Assembly: GCA_937895845.1 (NCBI GenBank)
Contig: CALBLK010000076.1
Span: forward strand, 1 to 64,000
Direction: 5' to 3'
Length of the DNA stretch: 64,000 nt
DNA from: an uncultured Prevotella sp.
GTDB taxonomy: Bacteria; Bacteroidota; Bacteroidia; Bacteroidales; Bacteroidaceae
Each line of letters opens with the position of its first letter. The stretch's first letter is position 1. The position numbers were made by a program, and so were the translations under genes. Positions 31,060 through 39,210 of this stretch are shown here, piece by piece. The notes below the pieces were generated by a model that did no database searches, had not been told where the DNA came from, and worked only from the letters and a program-made list of their open reading frames with translations.

Positions 31060-32913
31060 TCAGAAAGGGCAATCCTCTGTCGGCTGTTCCAAGATGTTGT
31101 CCCAATCAAATTGAGCAGCCTCCATAGCATCTTTCTCTTTCTGTTTATAGTCTTCTATTATGTGGTTGGTGTTGTCCCACACAGGCTCAATGCCATTTGT
31201 GTATGGAACATAGCGACCATTATTGAGGTTGTATTTAAACAGGGCTGTGCCAACCTCTCCGAGGTGTCGGAACTTAACCTTTTGAACGTGAACCTCCACC
31301 GTGTTCTCAACCCTGTTTCTGTGGACAACTATACCGAAGTCCGTCTTGTTGTAAAAGTGCGCTGAACCGCTGATGTCATAAAGTGTTGGTGCTTCAATCA
31401 CACCGTCTTTGTTTTTCGTCTGCTTGGTGGGGTGTGCCATAAGGATAACAAGCACATCGTTCTGTTGGGCAAAGTTGGTCAGACGGTCAAGCTGTCGTGA
31501 TATATACTTTGTCTCGTTCATACCATCACTCTCATCTTCAAGCCTGTTGTATGGGTCAATGACAAGAGCTTTGATGCCTTTTCGTCTGACAAGGAACTTT
31601 GCTTTTTCAAGGATTGTGTCAAGCCGATAATCGTCTTTCGGGCTGATGAAGAAAAAGTTGGTTTCAAGATGTTGCTTGACTTGCTTGTATTCCCCAAATG
31701 TCAGATGCTGTTTGTCGAACTTTTTGCCTGTGAACTTTTCAATCAGTTTTGATGCGTGATAGGCAAGCGGAGCGTTTTCGGGAGAGAAGTATGCAAACCT
31801 CCATCCATACCGCATATTCAACCGCTCGGCTATCTCGTCAATGAATTCTGATTTACCACTGCCTGGAATACCTGTCACGGTACATAAGCGTTTCGTTTCA
31901 AAAGAACACAGACGGTCAAAGTTTTCATGCCCAATCGTAACACCTTTTTGCATACCGTGTTCAAACAGCGTGTCAAGGCTCTCCTCAAAATCGCTGACCG
32001 TGAACACACCCTCCAATTTGATTTCGGGGGCTGATGTGATGACCTGTTTAAGGCTCTCACGACCGAACTTTTGCAGATGCTCGTTAGCGTCCTTACAGCC
32101 CTCTCCGTATTCCAACACACGGCAACGCTCCGCACCGAACCGCCTAAGCAACTCATCCCTTAGTTCCGTTCCCTTGGTGTCAGTGTCAGAAGCAATGTAT
32201 ATCGTTTCCTTGTCATCAAAGTAATCTTCGATGAAGTCATCAAGGTATTCAAGATTTGCATTCGCTCCATTTGGAACGCTGACCACGTTATGATAGCCAA
32301 TTTCATAGAATGAGAGAGCGTCCATTTCGCCCTCTGTGATGATGCACTCTTTCTGTCCTTTAATGCAATCAATGTTATAGGGTATCAGCTGTGCGCCCGA
32401 ACAGAGTTTGAAGCATTTGTCTCCTGTGCGAAACTTGGTGTTTATCAGTTCTCCGTTCAAGAAATAGTTAAACTGCACCGTGTTAGCCTGCCCGTTCTTC
32501 TGTGGCATCCACTCCATACCATCTGTGACTTTACAGGCTTCAAGGGTTTCTTTGCTGATACCACGCCCTTTGAACCAAGCAAGAGCCTTGTCAGACAGAG
32601 AGCCGTTTACCTGTCTGTGTTCGGGCTTCTTATAGACAGGCTTTTGCTTGCGCAGTCTGTGTGGGTTATACCACGGCTGCTGTTCCATCCACTTGCGCTT
32701 CCCCTCGGGGCTGTCGTCAAAGTCTGAAACGTGGATTGTTCCTCCCCAACCGCAATAATGACAATTCCATACGCCCTTGTCAAGGTCAACGGACAGGCTC
32801 TTATCTCGCTTGTCTCTTCGTGTCTCGTGGCATTGGGGGCAATAGGTCTTGACCTTGCCCGACCGCTTCCCGAATGGTATCTGAATACCGAAATCGCTAT
32901 AATCTTTTGTCAT
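31060..32913 (-). CDS. Primase-helicase (T7 gp4-like)
   Basis: This 617-aa protein contains a zinc-binding domain (CPQC...CHYC, residues about 24-55), a TOPRIM primase core (CIITEGEMDALS, then ASDTDTKG) and a DnaB-like helicase domain. The helicase domain has Walker A TGIPGSGKSEF (about 345-355), ALVIDPYNRL as Walker B and MAHPTKQ nearby. It makes primers and unwinds phage DNA. It ends PTEDCPF, which resembles an SSB-binding or SSB-like acidic tip. It is encoded upstream of the SSB-like gene and downstream of the DnaD-like initiator. Confidence 0.9.
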   Translation of the reverse strand: MTKDYSDFGIQIPFGKRSGKVKTYCPQCHETRRDKRDKSLSVDLDKGVWNCHYCGWGGTIHVSDFDDSPEGKRKWMEQQPWYNPHRLRKQKPVYKKPEHRQVNGSLSDKALAWFKGRGISKETLEACKVTDGMEWMPQKNGQANTVQFNYFLNGELINTKFRTGDKCFKLCSGAQLIPYNIDCIKGQKECIITEGEMDALSFYEIGYHNVVSVPNGANANLEYLDDFIEDYFDDKETIYIASDTDTKGTELRDELLRRFGAERCRVLEYGEGCKDANEHLQKFGRESLKQVITSAPEIKLEGVFTVSDFEESLDTLFEHGMQKGVTIGHENFDRLCSFETKRLCTVTGIPGSGKSEFIDEIAERLNMRYGWRFAYFSPENAPLAYHASKLIEKFTGKKFDKQHLTFGEYKQVKQHLETNFFFISPKDDYRLDTILEKAKFLVRRKGIKALVIDPYNRLEDESDGMNETKYISRQLDRLTNFAQQNDVLVILMAHPTKQTKNKDGVIEAPTLYDISGSAHFYNKTDFGIVVHRNRVENTVEVHVQKVKFRHLGEVGTALFKYNLNNGRYVPYTNGIEPVWDNTNHIIEDYKQKEKDAMEAAQFDWDNILEQPTEDCPF

Positions 32914-33092
32914 CTGTTTATCTCCTTATTGTGGGTTTTGTAACCCTTTTTGAACCCCTCAATGAAAGCCTGTGAACAGATTGCTGACAGAGCAGCCCCA
33001 CAGGGGCGATGATTACACTTAGCACACGCACGGCTGCGTCCGTTGGCAATCTTGGCTTTCATTGAGAGCGAGAGTTTCTTTTCCTGTGTCAT
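32910..33092 (-). CDS. Small Cys-containing protein
   Basis: This is 60 aa from ATG 33092 (MTQEKKLSLSMKAKIANGRS), overlapping the DnaD-like gene's stop and the primase-helicase start by 4 nt each. The segment CAKCNHRPCGAALSAIC could bind a metal. Coupling on both sides suggests it works with initiator and helicase, for instance as a loader accessory, but no family is recognised. Confidence 0.6.
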   Translation of the reverse strand: MTQEKKLSLSMKAKIANGRSRACAKCNHRPCGAALSAICSQAFIEGFKKGYKTHNKEINR

Positions 33093-34129
33093 AACATTAT
33101 CCAATTTTGGCTTTCTGCACTCCATTGATACTTTTCTGATGGGCGTGGCGGTGCTGACAGCGGTATATTGGCGCGTCCCGACCCGTATGTGCGCTTTCCA
33201 TCGGGTGTAATGTATTCACCAACACCCAACTTATTTTGAACCCCTGTGAACCCTGTATTTGAGCCACGCTTATTGTCATAGTTGCCCTCGCTGACCTTGA
33301 CCCAATTCTTTTCGTTCTCGAAAATCCAATCAAAGGTTGCCGTCCATTGGTGGTTGTTCTCTCCACACATGAATGATGAAGCGGCTATTCTCTCAAAGAG
33401 TTCTTTCGCCCACGCTGTCATCTCATCAGCGGTTTTTGCGCCACTCTCTGACAGGCGGCACTTGATTTTCTGTCGCCTGCTGTCATTGAGAGCCTTTACC
33501 TTTGGGAGTTTGCCGCCACATATCTCATTCCATAGGCGGCTGATGTCCCGATAGGGATATACTATCTCTCTATCTTTCTTTTCTTCTGTTCTATTCTCTT
33601 CTCTTTTCTTCTCTTCTAATTTAGGCTTATCTTCGGTTATGTTTGGTAATGTTTTGGTTATCTCTGTTTTATTTTCGGTTGTCTGATAATACGGATTTGG
33701 CTTATCTTTTTGGAAGTTTGGGTTACCGCCTTTCATGCCATTCAGTCGGTTTATCCTGCTGCGCTCTTCTGATGATAGCAGTCTCCGTCTTTCTCGTCTG
33801 ACCACCATTTGCTCAAATCTGCGTTGGTGGGCTTCGCTGTATAGACGGTTGTCATCAGTCATCTGCAGGAGGTTGATGCGGACACAGAACGCAACGATTG
33901 TCTGTAAGTCGTCAACGCTAATATCAAAGTCAGCAGCCATCAGTTCTTGGCTTATATCCGTATAGTCAGCGTAAAAGTCCTCGCTGTCTGTCAGTGTCTC
34001 AAGAATGAAGCACCATACGGCATAGCCCTTATGACCGAATTTGCGTCTTAGAGCCTTAATTTTGATGTCGTTGCGCATATCACAATCATGTGTGAAATAG
34101 TCTGCGCTGTTCTTATTTGGTCGTGCCAT
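33089..34129 (-). CDS. DnaD-like replication initiation protein (Lin1244/Lin1753 N-terminal type)
   Basis: This 346-aa protein starts MARPNKNSADYFTHDCDMRN and has a winged-helix N-terminal domain (RRKFGHKGYAVWCFILETLT, MTDDNRLYSEAHQRRFEQM). A charged linker (about 150-190) contains three 7-residue repeats: TTENKTE, ITKTLPN, ITEDKPK. The C-terminal domain has YRDISRLWNEICGGKLPKV and WTATFDWIFENEKNWVKV. It is likely the replisome organiser that binds the origin. The linker-encoding DNA is itself an iteron/purine-rich candidate origin, as in lambda O. Confidence 0.8.
   Translation of the reverse strand: MARPNKNSADYFTHDCDMRNDIKIKALRRKFGHKGYAVWCFILETLTDSEDFYADYTDISQELMAADFDISVDDLQTIVAFCVRINLLQMTDDNRLYSEAHQRRFEQMVVRRERRRLLSSEERSRINRLNGMKGGNPNFQKDKPNPYYQTTENKTEITKTLPNITEDKPKLEEKKREENRTEEKKDREIVYPYRDISRLWNEICGGKLPKVKALNDSRRQKIKCRLSESGAKTADEMTAWAKELFERIAASSFMCGENNHQWTATFDWIFENEKNWVKVSEGNYDNKRGSNTGFTGVQNKLGVGEYITPDGKRTYGSGRANIPLSAPPRPSEKYQWSAESQNWIML
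33553..33684 (-). other. Candidate replication origin inside the initiator gene
   Basis: On the minus strand, three consecutive 21-nt units start ACAACCGAAA, ATAACCAAAA and ATAACCGAAG (about 33684 down to 33622). A purine-dominated run of about 65 nt (about 33617-33553) with AGAAGAG words follows. In lambda, iterons inside gene O followed by a purine-rich AT segment form the origin. The same order recurs at 19.10-19.25 kb. Confidence 0.5.
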
Positions 34130-34143
34130 AAGTGATGATGTTT

Positions 34144-35520
34144 TTACATTGAAGCAACGATTGACTTGCGCAGTTTCTCATTTCGTGAGTTCCAATCAAA
34201 ACTGCGTATCATCCATTGCTTATAGTTTGTTGGTATCTGTGACAGGGGAGTACCCTTATACTTGCCAAAAGGCATTATCGTGATTGGCTGCGCTGCCTGT
34301 CTGTCTATTATCTCTGTGTCTTTTCGTGTATAGTTCCCGATGTCATGGATTGGAATACCCGACAGCAGCCGTCCTTCTGTGCCGAACATTCTCCATTGTC
34401 TGCCTTTCTCAAACGTGATGTCCTCCACCTTACCGAAGCGGTCAACATTACCTCCAAGGTCTATAATCAGACAATCCTCCTTGCATGTGTCAATACGTGT
34501 TCCTCGTCCGATAATCTGATAATACAGGGCGATGCTTGCCGTGCTGATACCCAACACTATGCAGTCAATACCTGTATAGTCAAAACCTGTTGAGAGAACA
34601 CGCACATTGAAGATTACTCTTATCTCGCCCTGTCTGAACCGCTCTATGATGTCAGCCCTCTCTCGCTTATCCATATCGCCATAGATGACCGCAGAATTGG
34701 GATAATTGGCTGATAATTCTATTGCGTCTTGAACAGATGGCGCAAAGGCGAGAATATGCTTGCGTTCGGGGTGGGCATTGAGAGCCTGTATGATACCGCT
34801 GTTACCTCCGTTGGCATCGTAAGCCCTCTGTACACTCTCCTCTGTGTATTCTGACTTGGATGTGTTGAACACAAGCATACTATCGTCAAAGTCTGATGTC
34901 TGATATAACAGCTTTGACCAATAGCCCAACTGCACCATTTCGCTGACCTGCCCAACGTGAATGATGTCCTTAAAGAAGTTTCCTTTCTTGCTTCTTGATG
35001 TCAGCATAACGAGTTTTGAAAATGTGCCGCCCTCTCTGTCTCGGTTCGTCTGCAACTTGACAGGGGTGGCGGTGATACCCAAAACGTGCGTGATACCGCT
35101 GTCTTCAAGGAAGTGTCCGAGCATACTATCTGATTCTCTCGGATAAAGGTGTGCTTCATCTATGAGCATCTTTGTAAAACCCAATCGCTTAAATTCAGCC
35201 CCGAGGTTCTTTATTGACCCTATGGTTGCATAAGTAATAGGCATTATCTCCTTTCGACCGAAACTTGCGCTGTAAATGCCGGCGTTCAGCCCGAAATCAC
35301 CGCACAGGTTACTATACTTTAAGAAATTCTGTTCCAACAACTCTTTTGACGGCTGCAAAACAATCATTTTGTCTGTGCAACTCTTAGCAACAAAAGCGGT
35401 CAGAATAGACTTACCCCAAGCGGTGGGCAATACTATTAATGAAGGCTTCGGCTTGCTCTCATTGAAAAACTCAATAGCCTTTCTAACAGGCTCTGTCTGA
35501 TTTGGTCTTAACTCAATCAT
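34144..35520 (-). CDS. SF2 DEAD/DEAH-type helicase with C-terminal DUF3820-like domain
   Basis: This 458-aa protein has helicase motifs I (PTAWGKS), II (IDEAHLY), III (GITATP) and VI-like (YYQIIGRGTRIDTC), plus SATGF-like FDYTGIDCIVLG. The last ~45 residues (MPFGKYKGTPLSQIPTNYKQ) match the small DUF3820-type domain. It is probably a phage DNA or R-loop helicase in replication or recombination. The fusion to the small domain is notable. It lies between the 66-aa gene and the DnaD-like gene. Confidence 0.82.
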   Translation of the reverse strand: MIELRPNQTEPVRKAIEFFNESKPKPSLIVLPTAWGKSILTAFVAKSCTDKMIVLQPSKELLEQNFLKYSNLCGDFGLNAGIYSASFGRKEIMPITYATIGSIKNLGAEFKRLGFTKMLIDEAHLYPRESDSMLGHFLEDSGITHVLGITATPVKLQTNRDREGGTFSKLVMLTSRSKKGNFFKDIIHVGQVSEMVQLGYWSKLLYQTSDFDDSMLVFNTSKSEYTEESVQRAYDANGGNSGIIQALNAHPERKHILAFAPSVQDAIELSANYPNSAVIYGDMDKRERADIIERFRQGEIRVIFNVRVLSTGFDYTGIDCIVLGISTASIALYYQIIGRGTRIDTCKEDCLIIDLGGNVDRFGKVEDITFEKGRQWRMFGTEGRLLSGIPIHDIGNYTRKDTEIIDRQAAQPITIMPFGKYKGTPLSQIPTNYKQWMIRSFDWNSRNEKLRKSIVASM

Positions 35521-35543
35521 TGTTTCATTTTATGGTTATACGG

Positions 35544-35558
35544 TTGTATCGCAATCAC
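35544..35558 (-). promoter_or_regulatory. TTGTATCGCAATC site upstream of the SF2 helicase gene
   Basis: A one-base variant of the site at 29829 and 16801; here it is 23 nt upstream of the ATG at 35520. Confidence 0.35.
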
Positions 35559-35755
35559 TTTTGACGCAAGCGTTTTTTAAGGTCATCAGACAAAGAGTCT
35601 TGTGAGAGCGGCTGTTTGGCTTTCAACTTACGCAATAGGATAGAAGCCATACGCTTTTTGTTGTATGTCTTCAAATCTGTTTTTGTCAGCACCTGTATCA
35701 TCATTTCAATGTATTCAATGGCTTTACTCATATCTGCGTTGCTAATAATATACAT
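35555..35755 (-). CDS. Unknown 66-aa helical protein
   Basis: This small Lys-rich protein (MYIISNADMSKAIEYIEMMI, LLRKLKAKQPLSQDSLSDDL) is encoded between the exonuclease and helicase genes. It appears fully helical. No family is recognised; the position suggests a replication/recombination accessory. Confidence 0.5.
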   Translation of the reverse strand: MYIISNADMSKAIEYIEMMIQVLTKTDLKTYNKKRMASILLRKLKAKQPLSQDSLSDDLKKRLRQK

Positions 35756-35792
35756 ATTGTTTCCTCTCTGTCTGATGACCTGTTATGTTGTG

Positions 35793-36734
35793 TTATACTT
35801 TAAGCAAGAAGCGTCTTGCTCCTTGGTATGATGTGGTGAATTCCTTAGCCATATCGGGGTGGGCTTTGGCAAAAGCCTTTGCATCGAACTTCTCCGATGG
35901 CTTGGGGGCTTTCCACGTTGCGATAGTCTGACCTCCGTAACTGATGGCTTCCGCATCACCGAAGCCGAGTTTTATCTTCTCTTCCAACTCACTCTTCTGC
36001 TCGTCAAGTTCGGCTATGCGCTCTTTGAGAGCTTTGAGGTCGTTACAGGCTGTGAAGATGTCATCTGATATTTCGATAACCTTGCCGTCTGTGTGTCTGT
36101 TATACTTCAATAGGACATCAGCCACAGACTGTGCATCGGGTTCAACATTACCTTGTATGTTATCAACCCAAAACTTGGTAATCTCCTCTTCTATCCAAGT
36201 GAAGAAGTCGGGGACTAATGCGATGTCCTTATAGCCGAACTCCCTGCCCGAACAGAGCCATGCAAGGCTTCCCTGTGTCAGTTCAGCAACACCCAAATTC
36301 ATTTGAACCTGACAGAACCAATGCTTGGGGAGGTCATCTTCATCAATGCGCATCTGTGTGGTCTTGCATTCCAAGATTCCTTTGTTGTCATCGTTTTTTG
36401 GCATATCTGCAAGCCAATAGGTGCGGTCGGGGCTGACACGCATATACGGCTTTGCTTCATTAACGAACATAAAGTCCTTAACACTTGCCTTGATGATTTC
36501 GTTACCCGTCTCGTCATGCCAAAACTGCGCAACCGCGTCTTCGAGGTAATGACCTGCTTTCATCGCAAAGGTCTCCTCCTTGGCGGTGTCAAGGCCTTTC
36601 TTTCGTCTCCATAGTTGATAAGGCGTTTCCCAAGGGTTCAAACCGAGGATTGTCGCAACTTCTGAAGCTCCTATACCATCTTGTCTCGCTGTTAGCCATT
36701 CGGCTCTACTATTGAATGTTAATCTTTTTCTCAT
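35793..36734 (-). CDS. YqaJ-type (lambda exonuclease family) recombinase exonuclease
   Basis: This is 313 aa from ATG 36734 (MRKRLTFNSRAEWLTARQDG). The longer frame to 36833 overlaps the HNH gene by 125 nt. YqaJ motifs are present: RQDGIGASEVATILGLNPWE, the catalytic MRVSPDRTYWL, and GILECKTTQMR (Asp, Glu-x-Lys). A coiled-coil segment (LKALKERIAELDEQKSELEE) and a C-terminal domain follow. It should be a 5'-3' exonuclease paired with the annealing protein at 37836-38756; the HNH endonuclease and DGR-target genes lie between the two. Confidence 0.88.
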   Translation of the reverse strand: MRKRLTFNSRAEWLTARQDGIGASEVATILGLNPWETPYQLWRRKKGLDTAKEETFAMKAGHYLEDAVAQFWHDETGNEIIKASVKDFMFVNEAKPYMRVSPDRTYWLADMPKNDDNKGILECKTTQMRIDEDDLPKHWFCQVQMNLGVAELTQGSLAWLCSGREFGYKDIALVPDFFTWIEEEITKFWVDNIQGNVEPDAQSVADVLLKYNRHTDGKVIEISDDIFTACNDLKALKERIAELDEQKSELEEKIKLGFGDAEAISYGGQTIATWKAPKPSEKFDAKAFAKAHPDMAKEFTTSYQGARRFLLKV

Positions 36735-37239
36735 TGTGCCAATTTTTGATTGATTGTGATATTCTTTGCTTTGTGGTTTCAGAATGTTTATAGCCCTTTG
36801 CATGATGCAATGATATTTTTCGTTTTGCATCATCTGATAATTTCATGCCTTTGTGTATATCTGATAATCTTTTTCTTCCTGCAGCTGTTATACCATTCAA
36901 ACCTGTTGCATGAGCGTGTAGCCCGTTCTCAGAGTGTGTTACCCATTCAAGGTTTTCAACTCTGTTATCCATCTTAACTCCATTTTTGTGATTGACCTCT
37001 GTCTTCCCTTGAACACAGGGTAAAAAAGATAAAGCTACAAGCCGATGGACTGTATAACATTTCTTTTCAATCACAACACGAACATAGCCGCCCCCACTGG
37101 CTGTTAGGTGAAAAATTTTCCCTTTACGATGCGATAAATGTCCTTTGTCGTTTACAATGTGGTCTATGCTTTTGACACGTCCCAAGTTGCTTACATAGTG
37201 GTTGGGATGCCCTTTTATCTGTTTCCAAATTTCGTCCAT
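36709..37239 (-). CDS. HNH homing endonuclease (NUMOD4-HNH-NUMOD3)
   Basis: In this 176-aa protein, an N-terminal NUMOD4 motif (EIWKQIKGHPNHYVSNLGRV) is followed by the HNH core (YTVHRLVALSFLP, EVNHKNGVKMDNRVENLEWV). The C-terminus holds NUMOD3-type DNA-binding repeats (LSDDAKRKISLHHAKGYKHS, TKQRISQSI). This is a free-standing mobile endonuclease, here between the exonuclease and the DGR-target gene. Its start is 20 nt from the DGR-target stop, and its end overlaps the exonuclease gene by 26 nt. Confidence 0.88.
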   Translation of the reverse strand: MDEIWKQIKGHPNHYVSNLGRVKSIDHIVNDKGHLSHRKGKIFHLTASGGGYVRVVIEKKCYTVHRLVALSFLPCVQGKTEVNHKNGVKMDNRVENLEWVTHSENGLHAHATGLNGITAAGRKRLSDIHKGMKLSDDAKRKISLHHAKGYKHSETTKQRISQSIKNWHNEKKINIQ

Positions 37240-37259
37240 GGTTTTGAGGATTAAACTTG

Positions 37260-37829
37260 TTATTTTCTGATAAGATAGAAGTCAGCCCACAGGTCGGCAA
37301 ACTGCCGACCGCTGTAATCGGCTAACGCTTCGCTCTTATAGCAGAGGCGATAGCCGAAGCGCGCAAGCGAATACGAGGGAGCGTAAGACGAAGACGCAGA
37401 AGCGAAGCCCGCCCATTCTCCTTGGAAGTTACCAAAGTCTTTGAGAGCGTGTTCCTGCTTCCATTCATCGCTCTTGTTTGACAACTCTTCATCAGTCCAA
37501 AGACAGAACCAAGGATACCAACGCCATTCTTCTTCTGTGAACTGAGGTTGCCACCCCTCATTCAAGGCGGCTGTGATGATGCGGAGCTTCATGTATGCCG
37601 TTATGTCGGGCATATTATCTTCTATGCAGCAGTATGCCCAGACCATTGGGTTGTCCTCTCCCAGCTCTCGGCAAGCATCCTCAAAAGTCTTGATGCGCTC
37701 TGTGACAGGGCGGTTGTCTTTCTCTTCCTCGCCAAGATGAAGGTCGGGAAATAAAGTGAATAACAGGGTTCTTTCGCTCTCTGTGGCTGTTCTGTATGCA
37801 GCCTTGATGTTCTTTACGTCAATCTCCAT
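37260..37829 (-). CDS. Early-operon protein diversified by the DGR (second target)
   Basis: This 189-aa protein (MEIDVKNIKAAYRTATESER) has an N-terminal helical and Trp-rich part (RIKTFEDACRELGEDNPMVW, EEEWRWYPWFCLWTDEEL). A C-terminal lectin-like segment contains VR2 (about residues 140-163, GFASASSSYAPSYSLARFGY), followed by an invariant end KSEALADYSGRQFADLWADF. VR2 matches the DGR template with 16 of 18 differences at template adenines. The gene lies between the annealing-protein and HNH/exonuclease genes, not among structural genes. Its fold may be a small C-type-lectin variant. Function and ligand are unknown. Confidence 0.85.
   Translation of the reverse strand: MEIDVKNIKAAYRTATESERTLLFTLFPDLHLGEEEKDNRPVTERIKTFEDACRELGEDNPMVWAYCCIEDNMPDITAYMKLRIITAALNEGWQPQFTEEEWRWYPWFCLWTDEELSNKSDEWKQEHALKDFGNFQGEWAGFASASSSYAPSYSLARFGYRLCYKSEALADYSGRQFADLWADFYLIRK
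37292..37310. other. Hairpin/cruciform downstream of VR2
   Basis: GGTCGGCA pairs perfectly with TGCCGACC around a 3-nt AAC loop, inside the coding sequence, 30 bp from the end of VR2. VR1 has a hairpin at the same distance (31 bp). Such a hairpin downstream of the variable repeat is a hallmark of DGR target sites. Confidence 0.7.
37341..37412 (-). repeat. DGR variable repeat 2 (VR2), remote
   Basis: This 72-bp match to TR 2537-2608 has 18 mismatches, 16 of them at template adenines. Sixteen of the 18 adenines in this span have changed. Codon phase is the same as in VR1 (GCG GGC TTC GCT). It agrees with VR1 at the three template-differing positions next to the hairpin side. Homology stops abruptly after 37412, so VR2 is shorter than VR1. 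Confidence 0.9.
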
Positions 37830-37835
37830 AATCTT

Positions 37836-38756
37836 TTATTTTGAGGGTTGTTTTGATGTTGTGTTACTCTGTGTGATGATTTCTCCTGTGGCTTCATCAA
37901 CCACTTCAGCTTCCTGTGCTTGGTCAGAGCCGACCGCCTGTGTCATTGCCGCTGCGACCTTGCTCTGTTTGGCTTCCACAGCCTTACGAGCCTTGTCTGC
38001 GATGCTCTTGCTGTCAGCGGTGTGCGCCTTGAATGTCTCTTGAACGGTGGTTGTTCCCTCCTTAATAGCATTGGCGAGACCTCGGAGTTCAAATACAATC
38101 TGATTGTCAATCTGTTCTATTGACTTCACTCCGCAATAGGTCAGCAACTCTGATTGTGTCACTCCTATCTGTGTAAAGTAACCGACCATTCTCTGTCTGC
38201 GAGTTTCAAGGTCAATGGACTTGCCGAGGGCTACCTCTTTTATTTCGTTGATGACCTTTTTCGTTACCGCTTTCGGCACTACCTTTAAGACTGCGTTTCT
38301 GAATGCAATTGCCGATGCTGCATTGCCTGTGACCACTTGCATATCCTCGCTATAAGTCTTGCCGTTGCGGTCTGTGATTTTGCGCTTCACTTCCACGCTG
38401 ACAGCGAGGTTTGTTTCGAGGTCATGGCAAATGCCTTGACAGGTGATGGTGCGCCCATCGTTACCAATGATGCGGCTCTGAACACGGAGGTTGCCCCACG
38501 CTCCTGCAATGATTTCAGCAAGGCGCACGCTGATACCCTCAATGACGCTTGCATCGTTACCTCGACCTCTGCGCAAGGCATAGAAGCAGTCTTCGGCTGT
38601 CTCCATATCCATTGTGGCATAGGTCTTGATTTGGTTCAACACTCGGGATAAGTCCCTTGGGTACTGCTTGGCGGTTGCAATCTGAATGTCAACCTCCGCA
38701 CGGTTGATAGCGGTCAGCATATCAGCCTGTTTTACTTCGATGATTTCTGTTTCCAT
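37836..38756 (-). CDS. Putative single-strand annealing recombinase
   Basis: This 306-aa protein has a central segment VVTGNAASAIAFRNAVLKVV followed by PKAVTKKVINEIKEVALG, resembling the RNA(x)...VP core of phage annealing proteins. An N-terminal region contains DMETAEDCFYALRRGRG. The C-terminus is Ala/Lys/Gln-rich and likely flexible. It is encoded 6 nt before the DGR target and two genes from a YqaJ exonuclease, the usual partner. It should anneal strands in phage recombination. The family is inferred from context plus a weak motif. Confidence 0.62.
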   Translation of the reverse strand: METEIIEVKQADMLTAINRAEVDIQIATAKQYPRDLSRVLNQIKTYATMDMETAEDCFYALRRGRGNDASVIEGISVRLAEIIAGAWGNLRVQSRIIGNDGRTITCQGICHDLETNLAVSVEVKRKITDRNGKTYSEDMQVVTGNAASAIAFRNAVLKVVPKAVTKKVINEIKEVALGKSIDLETRRQRMVGYFTQIGVTQSELLTYCGVKSIEQIDNQIVFELRGLANAIKEGTTTVQETFKAHTADSKSIADKARKAVEAKQSKVAAAMTQAVGSDQAQEAEVVDEATGEIITQSNTTSKQPSK

Positions 38757-38777
38757 TGTCTTATGGATTTATATATG

Positions 38778-39197
38778 TTAGTATTCTTCAACCCTGTATG
38801 GGGTCGTTGTTATTATTCTATACCATTCTCTGCCACCCTCACGTTTGGGGTGCATTGATATGTTGAATGTCGCTCGGTCAGCCTTGATTTCCTCGCATAT
38901 CTTATCAATCACGACCTTGTTTTGAACTCTCATTTGAACAACGTGTCCGTTTTTCGTTGACGGTCTTAACAGACAGCCATTCTTCATATTGTCGGTTTCT
39001 CCGAAAGCGAAAAACCAAGCGTTTGTGTCGCTGTCTTGGGCAAAGAGCATTCTCATATTACCCTCCATTCCCAAATCACGGATTGTGCAAACGTTGAATG
39101 AGAAATAAGAGTATTTCTTGTTGATGCTGCACAGGCGTATCTTTGAAACACTGCCGCTTGGCTGTGGCTTTACTTTTTCGTATATCTTCATTCCCAT
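38778..39197 (-). CDS. Unknown 139-aa early protein
   Basis: The preferred start is ATG at 39197 (MGMKIYEKVKPQPSGSVSKI), 13 nt after the sigma-like gene. The longer frame from 39239 overlaps that gene. Beta-rich sequence (YFSFNVCTIRDLGMEGNMRM, RATFNISMHPKREGGREWY). No family is recognised. It lies between the sigma-like and annealing-protein genes, with early genes on the same strand. Confidence 0.55.
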   Translation of the reverse strand: MGMKIYEKVKPQPSGSVSKIRLCSINKKYSYFSFNVCTIRDLGMEGNMRMLFAQDSDTNAWFFAFGETDNMKNGCLLRPSTKNGHVVQMRVQNKVVIDKICEEIKADRATFNISMHPKREGGREWYRIITTTPYRVEEY

Positions 39198-39210
39198 AAC
39201 CTGTGATGAT

